A stretch of 64,000 nt of DNA from Actinophytocola sp036378875 (GTDB lineage: Bacteria > Actinomycetota > Actinomycetes > Mycobacteriales > Pseudonocardiaceae), in NCBI RefSeq assembly GCF_036378875.1, contig NZ_DASUVO010000142.1, forward strand, positions 1-64,000, written 5' to 3'. The notes below the pieces were generated by a model. It saw only the letters and a program-made list of their open reading frames with translations, searched no databases and was not told the DNA's origin. This document shows positions 11,901 to 18,856 of the stretch, piece by piece. The position numbers were made by a program, and so were the translations under genes. Within the stretch, counting starts at the first letter, position 1, and each line of letters starts with the position of its first letter.

Positions 11901-14900
11901 ACCGGGCCGTCCGTGCGGGTGAACCAGACGTCGGCGAGCAGGTCGCTGAGTTCGACGTCATCGCTCACGTGTAGGTGCTCGTTGGCGGCGCGGACCTCCG
12001 CGTGCCGGAACAGCGGCTCGCCGTGCAGGCCCGGCAGGTCCGATCGTTCCGGTCCTGGCGCCGGTGTGCCGTCTTCGTTCCACAGTGGATAGTGGGCCGG
12101 CCTTCTCAGCTGCTGTTCGCTCGTGCGGAGCTTCGGGTGTACGTGCGACGTGGGCGTGATCTCGGTGTGTTTCTGCCCGTTCGTCGACTCGAAAACCTGG
12201 CCCGTCTTGATGTTCAGCACCACCGCGACCACGTCGCCGGTCTCCACGCCGGACGGGTTCTTCAACAACTTCGCCCGGAAGTACACCTCCGCGCGGTGTT
12301 TGGCCAGCTCCCGCAGCTTCTTCTCGACCGGCTGACCGTCGATCGCCGTGATCACACCGTCCACGATGGTCAGTCGGCCCGGGCTGAACGTGCCAAGGAG
12401 ATGCACTTCCGGCTGGACGGTGATGCCCGGGGCGTCCGGCTGCCGGTTCGGGTCGCCCGTCTCCGGTTGAGCGGCGCGGACCGGCGGTGGCTGAGTGTCC
12501 GGAGTGGACGCCTGCCACGCCTCCAACGCCGCTTCCAAGGCCTTCTCGGAAGCTGCGTTGGCCTTCGCGGCAGCGTCTCGTGCGGCCTGGACGTCGTCGT
12601 TGGACACCCGACCGCCGGTCTGGTTGGCGGCCTTCTCCGCGACCTGCTCGGCCTGGTTGGCGGCTTCCTCAGCCTGGTAGGCCTTCTGCTCGGCGTTCTG
12701 TGACTGCCTCGCGGACTCCTTGACCGCCTTCAGCGCTTCCTTGGCCGCTTCCTCCGTACCCTCGGCCAATGCCCGTTGCACGGCGTCCCGGGCCTTCGCG
12801 GCCGCCGCCAATGCGTCCGCGGCCGCCTTCTCGGCTATGCGCGCCTTGTCCGCGACCTTCTGGGCAATCTTCCTGACCTTCTTGGCGGAGATTTCCGGGT
12901 CGCCGTCCGGACTGCTCGCGGGACCCGGGCCGGTGGTGCCGGAACCGCCGTTGTTGCCGCCCGCACCTCGGCCAGCCGCGCCGTTGCCCGCATTCGACGG
13001 CGTCGCACCGGAGTTGGGATTGCCGGTCGTGCTGGAGTTCCCCTGGCTCGACGGTGTCTTCGCCCCGGCCGGGGGTGTGGCGTTCGGATCGGGTTGGCTG
13101 GTCGCCGGACCGGTGCCCGTCGTCGGCTGGGACGCCGGATCCGGGTTCGGGGCCGAACCTCTCAGGCGCGGTTGCCAGCCGGCGGGGAACGACTGCTCGC
13201 CGATCCGCACGCGCGTCGGCTTCGCCTTGTTCGTCGGTTCCGTAGTGCCTTCCGGCGGGGCGGCCGCCGCTGCCGCCTGCGCGACAACCGCGGCGCCGGA
13301 CGCCGTGACGACGAACCTGGTCGACTCCTCGCTTTCCGAGGTGGACTGCTGCTGGACGGTCTGCTCGGCCTCGGGTGCGGCTTTGTCGGCCGCTTCCGGC
13401 CGGTCGGTGCTGGCGGCCGGCGGGGTCTTGCTCTGCGGAGCGCTGTTGGTGCCCTGCTGAGTGGCGGCACTCGACTTGCCGGCCTGCGTGGAGTTGTTGG
13501 TCTGGTTGGGAGCTGTGTTGTTGGCCTGGCCGGATGCGTTGTTGGCTTGGCCGGATGCGTTGGTGGCCTGGCTGGCCGCGGCCGGTGGGGCGGTCGAGGT
13601 GGTGTGCGTCGGGGCGGCCGTGTGCGTCGGGGCCGCGCCCACCGCGCCGAACCCGCCCGTGGACTGGCTACCTACGTTCGACTGCTCGCCGGCCCGCGTC
13701 GCACCCTTGTCCACTTCGGACTGGACATCGCCCACCTTGGAAGCGTCGCTACCCGGCTGGTCGCTCGAACTGCCTGCGTCGCCGGCCTGCGAGCCATCGG
13801 CATTGGCGCCGGACTCGCCGGGCTGACCACTGCCCGCGTCGCCGGACTGGGTGCCACTCGCGTCGGCACCAGAGCCGCCGTCTTGTGTGCCGCCAGCATT
13901 GGCGTCGGAGCCGCCGGTTTGCGTACCGTCGGCGCCTGAGCCGCCAGTCTGCGCGCCGCTTGCATCGGCGCCTGTTCCTCCGGTTTGGGTACCGCCGGCG
14001 TTGCCGCCTTGCGTGCCTCCGGCGTCAGCGCCGGTGTTGCCGGTCTGTGTGCCGCCGGCGTCGGCGCCCCCGGTTTGAGTGCCGTTGGCGTTGCCGCCTT
14101 GCGTGCCTCCGGCATCGGCACCGGTGTTGCCGGTCTGTGTGCCGCCGGCGTCGGCGCCCCCGGTCTGGGCGCCGCCAGCGTTCCCGCCTTCGTTGCCGCC
14201 CTGGGTGCCTCCGGCATCAGCGTCTGCGCCATCGCCCTGTGTTCCGCCGGCGTCGCCGCCGGTCTGGGCACCACCCGCATCGCCCGCGCCCACGCCGGCC
14301 CCGGCTCCCGCTCCAGCGCCAGCCCCGGCTCCAGCGCCAGCTCCGGCGCCTGCCCCGGCCCCGGCTCCGGCTCCGGCCCCGGCTCCGGCTCCGGCGCCTG
14401 CTCCGGCGCCGGCTCCGGCTCCTGCTCCGGCGCCGGCACCTGCGTCGGCCCCAGCACCGGCTCCTGCTCCGGCCCCGGCACCTGCGTCAGCGCCCGCTCC
14501 GGCGTCGCCCCCAGCTCCGGCTCCGGCTCCAGCGCCCGCGTCGGCCCCAGCTCCAGCCCCAGCTCCAGCTCCCGCGCCTGCCCCAGCTCCAGCGCCGCCG
14601 CCTGCCCCACCGCCTGCCCCACCGCCGGCGCCTGCTCCGCCGCCTGCGCCCGCGCCGCCAGCTGCGCCAGCTCCAGTGCCGCCGCCACCTGCTCCACCGC
14701 CAGCTCCACCGCCCGAGCCGGCACCTCCGCCAGCGCCAGCCCCACCTCCGCCAGCGCCAGCTCCGCCGCCGCCAACCCCGCCTGCGCCGCCTCCGGGGGG
14801 TGGTGGTGGGGAACCGGACACCCGGTCGGCCCAGTCGTTGGCGATCTGGCCGCCGTTCGGGTGCATCTGCTGTACGTGGTCGATCACCATCGAGCGCGGG

Positions 14901-15820
14901 GCGCCCGTGATCGCGGCGGCGGCGCCGTTGTTCTTGATCTCGTTGCCGTAGCCGTCCAGGTCGGTCAGTGCGTCGGGGTTGTTGTAGTTGTTGACGACGT
15001 AGCTCGCCGTCGGGGAGGTCACGAAGTTGTTCGCCGCGCCGCTGAGGCCGGTGTTGATGTTCCTCGCCACGTTCGACGGCATGATCCGGTTGAGGCCGGC
15101 GCCGGTGGCCAGGCTCAGCGGGTTCAGCGCCTTGCCAACGCCCTCACCGATGATCCCGCCGACGCCGCCGGTGGCGGCGGCCTTGCCGGTACGGCCGAAG
15201 TCGAAGCCGTCCTGTAGTCCCATCTGCATGCTGGCGAGCTGGGTGGCGGTGTCGATGATGGCCTCGTCGATCGCCTCTTTGCCGATCTCGACCACGCCCT
15301 TGCTGGCCAGACTCAACGCGCGGGCCATGCTGCCGCCCGCGGTCCGGCCTATGAGGCTCGAGACCATTCCGGTCAGGCGGCCGGCGATGGCGCGGGCGAG
15401 GCCCTGGGCGAGGAAGCCGCCGGCCGGTCCGAAGGCCATCAGTGCCCCGTACAGGGCGACGTTGGCGGCCAGCTCGACGATGATGTTGATGCGTGCCTCG
15501 CGGAGCGAGTCGCCGTACTCCTTCGCGCCGTCGCCGAGCGTGCGCATGTTCTCGCCGACCATGCGGAAGCTCTCCGGCAGTTTCCGCAGCAGGTAGGTGA
15601 ACTGGACGCCTGCCACGTCCAGCCAGACCGTCTCCGACACCTTGGCCTGCGCCTCGATGGCGTCCGCGGCGTCGTCCATCGTCTTGCCGATGGCCTTCAG
15701 CTCGTCGGCAAGGTCCCACGCGTCCTGCTCGCTGTCCGGCGGCCACACCTGGTCGATCGTGTGGCTCTTGACCGCCTCCCACAGATCACCCGCGGGTTCG
15801 GTTATCCAGTCCCACCCCAT
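5909..15820 (-). CDS. Giant WXG100-like polymorphic-toxin-type protein with deaminase and tandem caspase-like domains
   Basis: The protein has 3303 residues. Residues 1-335 form a helical WXG100-like ESX substrate domain (GWDWITEPAGDLWEAV, then long helices and hydrophobic Gly/Ala segments). Residues about 340-510 are almost pure Gly-Ala. About 510-970 is Gly/Thr/Gln-rich (GGTQTGG repeats) and then Pro/Thr-rich. About 970-1105 is an Ala/Lys/Glu coiled coil. About 1145-1335 matches the YwqJ-like deaminase pattern: His1273-Ala-Glu1275 and Cys1312-x2-Cys1315. About 1340-2100 is Pro/Thr/Ser/Asn-rich repeat. About 2100-2250 is a mixed alpha/beta domain, and about 2340-2800 holds four hydrophobic segments between charged helices. 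Residues 2990-3110 form a caspase-like (DUF4347-like, clan CD) domain with His3034/Gly/His3036 and Cys3072 in LLACETG. Residues 3171-3287 are a degenerate second copy lacking both residues. Secretion by the adjacent ESX system is inferred from the N-terminus and context. Confidence 0.85.
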   Translation of the reverse strand: MGWDWITEPAGDLWEAVKSHTIDQVWPPDSEQDAWDLADELKAIGKTMDDAADAIEAQAKVSETVWLDVAGVQFTYLLRKLPESFRMVGENMRTLGDGAKEYGDSLREARINIIVELAANVALYGALMAFGPAGGFLAQGLARAIAGRLTGMVSSLIGRTAGGSMARALSLASKGVVEIGKEAIDEAIIDTATQLASMQMGLQDGFDFGRTGKAAATGGVGGIIGEGVGKALNPLSLATGAGLNRIMPSNVARNINTGLSGAANNFVTSPTASYVVNNYNNPDALTDLDGYGNEIKNNGAAAAITGAPRSMVIDHVQQMHPNGGQIANDWADRVSGSPPPPPGGGAGGVGGGGAGAGGGGAGAGGGAGSGGGAGGGAGGGGTGAGAAGGAGAGGGAGAGGGAGGGAGGGAGAGAGAGAGAGAGAGADAGAGAGAGAGGDAGAGADAGAGAGAGAGAGADAGAGAGAGAGAGAGAGAGAGAGAGAGAGAGAGAGAGAGAGAGAGAGAGAGVGAGDAGGAQTGGDAGGTQGDGADADAGGTQGGNEGGNAGGAQTGGADAGGTQTGNTGADAGGTQGGNANGTQTGGADAGGTQTGNTGADAGGTQGGNAGGTQTGGTGADASGAQTGGSGADGTQTGGSDANAGGTQDGGSGADASGTQSGDAGSGQPGESGANADGSQAGDAGSSSDQPGSDASKVGDVQSEVDKGATRAGEQSNVGSQSTGGFGAVGAAPTHTAAPTHTTSTAPPAAASQATNASGQANNASGQANNTAPNQTNNSTQAGKSSAATQQGTNSAPQSKTPPAASTDRPEAADKAAPEAEQTVQQQSTSESEESTRFVVTASGAAVVAQAAAAAAPPEGTTEPTNKAKPTRVRIGEQSFPAGWQPRLRGSAPNPDPASQPTTGTGPATSQPDPNATPPAGAKTPSSQGNSSTTGNPNSGATPSNAGNGAAGRGAGGNNGGSGTTGPGPASSPDGDPEISAKKVRKIAQKVADKARIAEKAAADALAAAAKARDAVQRALAEGTEEAAKEALKAVKESARQSQNAEQKAYQAEEAANQAEQVAEKAANQTGGRVSNDDVQAARDAAAKANAASEKALEAALEAWQASTPDTQPPPVRAAQPETGDPNRQPDAPGITVQPEVHLLGTFSPGRLTIVDGVITAIDGQPVEKKLRELAKHRAEVYFRAKLLKNPSGVETGDVVAVVLNIKTGQVFESTNGQKHTEITPTSHVHPKLRTSEQQLRRPAHYPLWNEDGTPAPGPERSDLPGLHGEPLFRHAEVRAANEHLHVSDDVELSDLLADVWFTRTDGPVLAPFCANCAGLLADVRNLSGRRQYTEEGGPHLVNIPPELPGDPPQAPPSPSANPPAGPNRPPSHGGGAASPATPAPQTPAPGNTGQTAPPAKSGSATPPGGTTQAAPNTPATNPAAPASPGSAAPPNPAPTPTTPPTPSNPPGSAAQAASANTTPPGSPAATGPNTTGPVGSGPNNPPASATPTSQAATGAPTNPTSSGPTGPAGSGQTTSNPAPNNPSSSSAPTSPTATGPTPTNPTGSGYNTPAPTNPPTASVPPHQAATGPASTNPTPSGPGATGAAPTGPASPGQTTPNPAPTTGSTPANQAAPGAVPANRTPSGPAATGAAPTSPASPGQTTPNPTPTTGSTPTNQAATGAASPNQTASGPAATGSAPTQSAPGGPASPGHTASQSAGSNAPAVNPRPASPTGQAVAGPSPSGPAAPGSTSSGTSGPTPTNPAAPTPTPSGPNPTNSANPTAPAGPTAPSPAPSAANPTNPAAPTPGGPAAPGSTPTGTAAAGPTPTNPAAPSPTPSGPNSPNSANPSAAAPTGPAAPGPTPNAANPTATAPPPIGASPTPSAANPSPTPNAANPATATPTPTGPAPGSTPAGANPAGPTPTNTANPSPTPNAASPTNPAAPTPGGPAAPGSTPTGATPTGSARTKPTKPSPTPGPTATGSTAVNAAPSGRTQSGSGAAAGSTSGRSGPVNASRSQAGSSPNPGAITGPPSGQTRSTNTPNQTGPGSNSGTIAGPTSAQTGSTNTPNQTASGSNSGTIAGPTSGQSGSTKPSRSRANSGSNAAPAGQNAPAAAQPQQAAPSGSRELSPGTRSRVEAVRHSRFAATRIAHHTAAKVKKRALAVMVGVQLKADARIKSVTPEPNQSDHFVVTRDDGNDSTFTVRVTVTGKIDNRAHAEVEVVQAGQVAEIRISSHVKLNTIDRVVANAVAQASEILQNGARVTDNALDRDTHPGDHPTPSVADRGREAEVRHLDRAVRRRRMAHEMKTLIENLGMHADDPVAKQRKAVSSVETIVSAYAKEGTPRPAWAKPPNGYPGWKAFYLIQLPTEMATGWAAGWAMLQTGAPPVMTYAVWTTTTVTAIGGTIAKQWIGLRDKTRVDKGHGLNNQKRAHARAVRRRSDLDRLFQRLHVTGLRSKPPREPDAPDGGEKTNHGKKKRFYFRGLPPLIGAASTTPFAMLGGLPWWTYAAHWGVAIGAAAFGTMHEKYLRKRLVPQEWARLDNEGRKHEITVAKFDEKALAQLHNLLDRVDRVRGTASAAVTPVTKAEKPNDVKWSLPTWYGVNQVGGQSGDVARAGTGWAEKHMNPPDPNAPPAPPPDAPDGVVGWLDKHFNPIGADHQVSANPIDILYTGLARAGAGIVIGSLMDWGFVSREYRKIVDQVKFDFGNRIAEHVDLQEEFMNDVLDGFENLIRDAEVAHGGPPDTDRTPVPSPEQRDVVTNPKKRPAGRQGIVAFAVQSSMQAGSLYGAMWGATEWFNQNPTGIVVISAVGTALAVTFLPKYALRRNEQNKVNETIFRDRDRERPIEEATAEALKEIAFEIMKREIDAAVTGNTTRKPTPTVTQPTDPTDATQIKKFVKEETELLRHEPRAIALIGHRALALKRMTRLVERVRIFEAHAIETGNTEPLKQARTDMAELYKAYKTMTDENDKDYGKPLPDDEETLLKDAAERRANRKPPGFRGGEPGTRPAGDLQSYFNQSVDTPAGRAYYAPGDDNLDDAADLQPDPGWYTIDMHGHADSVRIGEDRLTVEDLAQLIEMDGKWSGQPIRLLACETGKQDNGFAKQLADRLGVRVKAPVDHAGVGPDGQAIVTTSEVGPDGSVRAVIPPTSRMRVFEPAVPREARPDAEPAPESPGQAPAPAPPTAALPGLAWPHYEEVRIGEMREMELIPEVGELALLRSGPTVYTGAERLWPDELANIVAESGDWTDGPIRIQIREGSVDPEFVQRFADMLGVPVLINASAVTGDFATLSSGTLEVYNEPSPVEKPAGAWRVYEPRNVTAGRE
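9550..11800 (-). repeat. Low-complexity Pro/Thr/Ser repeat tract within the giant gene, including 78-bp tandem repeats
   Basis: This stretch encodes hundreds of short Pro-Thr-Asn-Ala-Gly repeats. At its 3' coding side (about 9600-9830) there are three copies of a 26-residue unit (SNSGTIAGPTSxQTGST, then NTPNQTxxG). The unit can be seen as a 78-bp period: the string ctggttggtcctgcgattg starts at 9627 and again at 9705, with a more diverged copy beyond. The plus strand is strikingly G+T-rich here, so long open frames appear in every phase. These are composition artefacts. Confidence 0.85.
14280..14800 (-). repeat. Gly-Ala repeat tract within the giant gene
   Basis: About 170 codons encode a nearly uninterrupted Gly-Ala alternation (with rare Asp) on the minus strand. 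On the plus strand this appears as repeated ccggctccggcgcc-type hexamers. It links the WXG100-like head to the GGTQTGG repeats. It is probably an unstructured spacer and is likely to vary in length between strains by slippage. Confidence 0.85.
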
Positions 15821-15832
15821 CGCAGGCCGGCC

Positions 15833-16189
15833 TCAGAAGTCGAACGCTTGGCCGGCCGCCAGGTCGTTCTCCACATAGAGCGGCGGCGCCTCGGAGCCTG
15901 ATTTCGAGAGCTTGCCCAGACGGTCCACCTGCTGTGGGACGAACTTGTTGATCGCGTCCCACGCAGGGTCGTACTGCTCCTTGAACCCCTCGCCCATCGG
16001 GCCGTCGCCGAGCTTGCCAGCGAGGTCCTCGGCCTTCTTGCTGTGGGTGTCCCACCCCTTCTTGACGGCGGTGAAGACATCCGCGATGTCGGTCATCATC
16101 TTCGCGGCCGGATCCGGGTACATGTCGATGCCGGCACCGTCGACGTCGACGCCGGTGTAGCCCTGGTCTCCGGGAAGGGGTGGAGTCAT
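15833..16189 (-). CDS. Small ESX-associated helical protein with YxxxD motif
   Basis: This 118-residue protein has a central helical pair (MMTDIADVFTAVKKGWDTHSKKA, then FKEQYDPAWDAINKFV). The size and helix-turn-helix layout resemble WXG100 or EspC-like proteins. Near the C-terminus it reads LYVENDLAAGQAFDF, where Tyr105-x3-Asp109 fits the YxxxD/E type VII export motif. The start has a GGAGGG Shine-Dalgarno and overlaps the ybaB-like gene by 4 bp (ATGA). The giant effector gene begins 12 bp downstream. It is probably a partner or chaperone that helps export the giant protein. That is inference, since I do not recognise a named family. Confidence 0.75.
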   Translation of the reverse strand: MTPPLPGDQGYTGVDVDGAGIDMYPDPAAKMMTDIADVFTAVKKGWDTHSKKAEDLAGKLGDGPMGEGFKEQYDPAWDAINKFVPQQVDRLGKLSKSGSEAPPLYVENDLAAGQAFDF

Positions 16190-16572
16190 CGCCGTCCCTC
16201 CTCGGACCTGGCCTTCTCGATCAGCTGCAGCGCCGGGTCGAACATCGGGTCGAAGTCGTCGCCCTGCTTGGCCTGGGGAGCGAGCTTCTTGGCGAACGTC
16301 GTCGCCTCGCGCCCTGCGTCCTCGGCCGCGTCGTGGACCGCGGCGACGATCTTGGTGGCGAGCTCGATCGCGTTGCGGTCGCGGTAGATCCGTGGGTCGA
16401 GCTCCAGCTCCACCAGCTCACCGCGCCCGCCGACCACCGCGGTGACGAGGCCGTCGTCGGAGTAGCCGGTGCCGCGGATCTCGTCGATGCCGTCCTGTAT
16501 CGCCCGCACGTGCTCGGCGAGGCGGGCGTACTCGGCGAGTCGCCCGGTCAGCTCGGTGGTCGATCGCTCCAA
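16186..16572 (-). CDS. YbaB/EbfC-family nucleoid-associated protein
   Basis: This protein of about 128 residues matches the YbaB/EbfC fold: an N-terminal helix (ELTGRLAEYARLAEHVRAIQ), a beta-hairpin core (GTGYSDDGLVTAVVGGRGELVELELDPRIY), and a long C-terminal helix (AIELATKIVAAVHDAAEDAGREA). I prefer the TTG at 16572, 8 bp after a GGGGAGG Shine-Dalgarno. The GTG at 16581 abuts that element too closely. YbaB-like genes often lead actinobacterial operons for WXG100-like toxins. Whether this copy binds DNA to regulate the operon or serves another role is unknown. It is the first gene of a four-gene operon and is divergent from mycP. Confidence 0.85.
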   Translation of the reverse strand: MERSTTELTGRLAEYARLAEHVRAIQDGIDEIRGTGYSDDGLVTAVVGGRGELVELELDPRIYRDRNAIELATKIVAAVHDAAEDAGREATTFAKKLAPQAKQGDDFDPMFDPALQLIEKARSEEGRR

Positions 16573-16692
16573 CGGTGGCACCTCCCCAACTCACGTTCCA
16601 GGGTGAACGCCGGCTAACGGTTCCTGGCGGCGTTGACCGGTTCCGGCCACGTGTCCCGTGGCACGACACGGGGAACCGGAGGATCGGTGTTC

Positions 16693-17961
16693 ATGAGAGT
16701 TCTCGCCGTTGCCGTGCTCGCGGCCACCGCCGCGATCGGGCTGCCGGCGACAGCGGCCGCCGCGCCGCCGGTCGGCGCCTGCCGTGGCGAACCCGATCCG
16801 CCGCGGGAGGTCGTCACCCAGCTGCCGTGGGCCCAGCAGCTCCTCGACCTGAACCGCACCTGGCCGCACAGCACGGGTGCCGGCGTCACCGTGGCAGTCG
16901 TCGACTCCGGAGTGGACGGTGATCACCCGCAGCTGCAGGGAAAGGTGTTGCCCGGCGCGGACTTCTTCCTCGTCGGTGACCTGCCCGGCAACTTCGACTG
17001 CATCGCGCACGGCACCGCGGTCGCCTCGATCATCGCCGCGTCACCGGTGGCCGGGGTCGGTTTCCGTGGTGTGGCGCCGGATGCCCGGATCCTGCCGGTG
17101 CGGATCACCGACCGCGAGCTCACCGAGGGCGGCACGACGGTGCCGATCAACCCGAACGTCGTCGCCGACGGCGTCCGCTACGCGGCGGACAGCGGCGCGA
17201 AGGTGCTCAACCTGTCGATGTCCGGTTACGCCGACTTCCCGGCGATCCGCGACGCGATCGGGTATGCCCAGGACAAGGATGTGCTCGTCATCGCGGCCGC
17301 CGGCAACCACGACGCCGCCGGTGCGCCATCGTTCCCCGCCTCCTACGACGGGGTGCTCGGCGTCGGCGGCATCACCATCGACGGTGTTCGCGCGGAGGGC
17401 TCCCAGGTCGGCTCCTATGTGGACCTGGTGGCGCCCGGCGAGGCCGTGCTCGCCGCGTCACGCGTGTCCGGTCACCAGTACCTGGCCGGCACCAGTTTCG
17501 CCGCGCCGTTCGTGGCCGGGGTGGCCGCGCTCGTGCGTTCGGCGTATCCGGACCTCACCGCGCCGCAGGTCGCCGAACGTCTGCTCGCGACCGCGGATCC
17601 CGCGCCAGGAGGGAAGAACAGTCTCGAGTACGGTGCCGGGATCGTCGACCCCTACCGCGCGGTCACCGAGGACCTCTCCGACCGCGAGCCGCTCGCCGCA
17701 CCCGCGGTGTCCCCGAAACCGCCGGATCTCAATGAACTCCGCGAGGCCGCGTGGTGGGCGGACATGAGCGCCGGCGCGAAGATCGGCGCCGGGCTGGTGG
17801 TCGCGGCCATCGTCGTCGCCGTGGTCCTCGCGGTCGCGCTGCCGAGGGCCCGCCGCCGGCGTTGGATCGCCTCCCGCCGTGAGGAACTCCCCGACACCCC
17901 GGGTCACATCGAGACACCGGACCAGATCTTCCTGTTCCCTACCGGCAGCCGAACGCCCTGA
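16693..17961 (+). CDS. mycP: Type VII secretion-associated subtilisin-like serine protease (mycosin)
   Basis: This membrane-anchored mycosin has 422 residues. It has a signal peptide (MRVLAVAVLAATAAIGLPATA), the subtilase triad Asp71 (VAVVDSGVDGDHP), His106 (DCIAHGTAVAS) and Ser268 (LAGTSFAAPFVAG), and a C-terminal membrane helix (IGAGLVVAAIVVAVVLAVAL) followed by a basic cytoplasmic tail. The ATG at 16693 has a GGAGG Shine-Dalgarno 10 bp upstream and begins the signal peptide. Longer starts add an unlikely N-terminus. MycP stabilises the ESX pore and processes substrates in mycobacteria. It is divergent from the effector operon. Its stop codon is embedded in the left arm of the terminator hairpin. 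Confidence 0.95.
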   Translation: MRVLAVAVLAATAAIGLPATAAAAPPVGACRGEPDPPREVVTQLPWAQQLLDLNRTWPHSTGAGVTVAVVDSGVDGDHPQLQGKVLPGADFFLVGDLPGNFDCIAHGTAVASIIAASPVAGVGFRGVAPDARILPVRITDRELTEGGTTVPINPNVVADGVRYAADSGAKVLNLSMSGYADFPAIRDAIGYAQDKDVLVIAAAGNHDAAGAPSFPASYDGVLGVGGITIDGVRAEGSQVGSYVDLVAPGEAVLAASRVSGHQYLAGTSFAAPFVAGVAALVRSAYPDLTAPQVAERLLATADPAPGGKNSLEYGAGIVDPYRAVTEDLSDREPLAAPAVSPKPPDLNELREAAWWADMSAGAKIGAGLVVAAIVVAVVLAVALPRARRRRWIASRREELPDTPGHIETPDQIFLFPTGSRTP

Positions 17962-18007
17962 AGGGCACCCTTGGGACGGTCAACGTCCTGAGGGTGCCCT
18001 TCAGGGC
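17955..18007. terminator. Bidirectional hairpin terminator between mycP and the WXG100 operon
   Basis: A perfect 17-bp inverted repeat (gccctgaagggcaccct at 17955-17971 and its complement at 17991-18007) encloses a 19-nt loop that can form a further 5-bp stem (ggacg/cgtcc). It separates two convergent genes. The mycP TGA (17959-17961) lies inside the left arm. Confidence 0.85.
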
Positions 18008-18026
18008 ATGGTCGGGTCGGGAGGGA

Positions 18027-18335
18027 TCACGTCGCCGCGATGGCGGCCTGGGAGCGCACCACCGCGCCACGCAGCAGCTCGATGGACTGCTCGACCGCGG
18101 CACGCAGGTTCCCCAGGAACTCCTCGTTCAGCTGGCCGTACTGGTCGAAGCCGCTGTTGCGGATCTGGTTCTCCTCACCGGCGGTGTCCGCCCAGCCCAC
18201 CATCATGGTGCCGGTCTGGAACCGCATGTAGTCCCCACGGGTGGTCGCGAGGTCGGTCTGCGCCTTGAGGATCGCGTCGTGCAGTTCCTGCAGGTCAGCG
18301 AACTTGGCTGAGATGGCGTCAGGGCTGACGGGCAT
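18027..18335 (-). CDS. WXG100-family protein (ESAT-6-like)
   Basis: This 102-residue protein forms two predicted long helices around a turn that reads VGWADTAGEE. The WXG motif is altered to W-A-D. It begins MPVSPDAISAKFADLQELH after a GAGGAG Shine-Dalgarno. It lies 30 bp downstream of a second WXG100 gene, forming the usual EsxA/EsxB-like pair that would be secreted as a heterodimer. Expression would come from the intergenic region shared divergently with eccC. The family assignment rests on size, helical layout and locus. Confidence 0.88.
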   Translation of the reverse strand: MPVSPDAISAKFADLQELHDAILKAQTDLATTRGDYMRFQTGTMMVGWADTAGEENQIRNSGFDQYGQLNEEFLGNLRAAVEQSIELLRGAVVRSQAAIAAT

Positions 18336-18365
18336 GTCTCGACTCCTCGTTCAGGTCGGCCTTGC

Positions 18366-18677
18366 TCAGGCGGTGCGGTTGATGGCGTTGATGATCTGCT
18401 GTGAGTCCAGGTCGGCCCCGGTGGCGTACTGGGCGGACGCCCTGGTGCCCTCCGAGATGCCGAGGGCGTCGGCGGCGTTCGTGCCAAGGTGCCCGACGAT
18501 CTCCTGGTGCTTGGCGTCGAACGCCACCTTGGCTTGACCGCCCCACACGTTCTTCACCATCTCGGCGATGCCGGTGAGTTGCTTCTCGTAGTTCAGGATC
18601 GCCTCGTTGATGTTCGACGACTCAGTGGTCGCCTGCGTCATCGCCGGGGCTTCTTGATGGATGTTCTCGAAGGCCAT
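18366..18677 (-). CDS. WXG100-family protein (ESAT-6-like)
   Basis: This 103-residue protein has a clear WXG turn (VKNVWGGQAKVAFDAKHQE) between two helices (NINEAILNYEKQLTGIAEM and HLGTNAADALGISE). The C-terminal helix carries QYATGADLD. This does not strictly match YxxxD/E, so the export signal of the pair is not obvious. The start has a GGGAG Shine-Dalgarno 7 bp upstream. It is the first gene of the two-gene esx operon and is divergent from eccC. Confidence 0.92.
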   Translation of the reverse strand: MAFENIHQEAPAMTQATTESSNINEAILNYEKQLTGIAEMVKNVWGGQAKVAFDAKHQEIVGHLGTNAADALGISEGTRASAQYATGADLDSQQIINAINRTA

Positions 18678-18856
18678 GGCTCACTCCCTCACAAGGTTGC
18701 ACCTGTGCCTGCGCCGCTTCCGCGACGACATGAACCCGACGCTAGGTCGATCACCCGCGTCCGGTACCGGCACCGGCACCTTCCTGCCACCGCGAACACA
18801 CGAGCCGTGACCGCGAGTCAGGATCAATGTGGACGCCTGACACGAGGGAGGTCGCC

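Noticed and set aside
9409..11961. A long minus-strand frame of 850 codons and several long plus-strand frames within the repeat tract
   Set aside because: They overlap the 3303-codon gene in other phases and consist only of repeat-derived residues. They arise from periodic, skewed composition.
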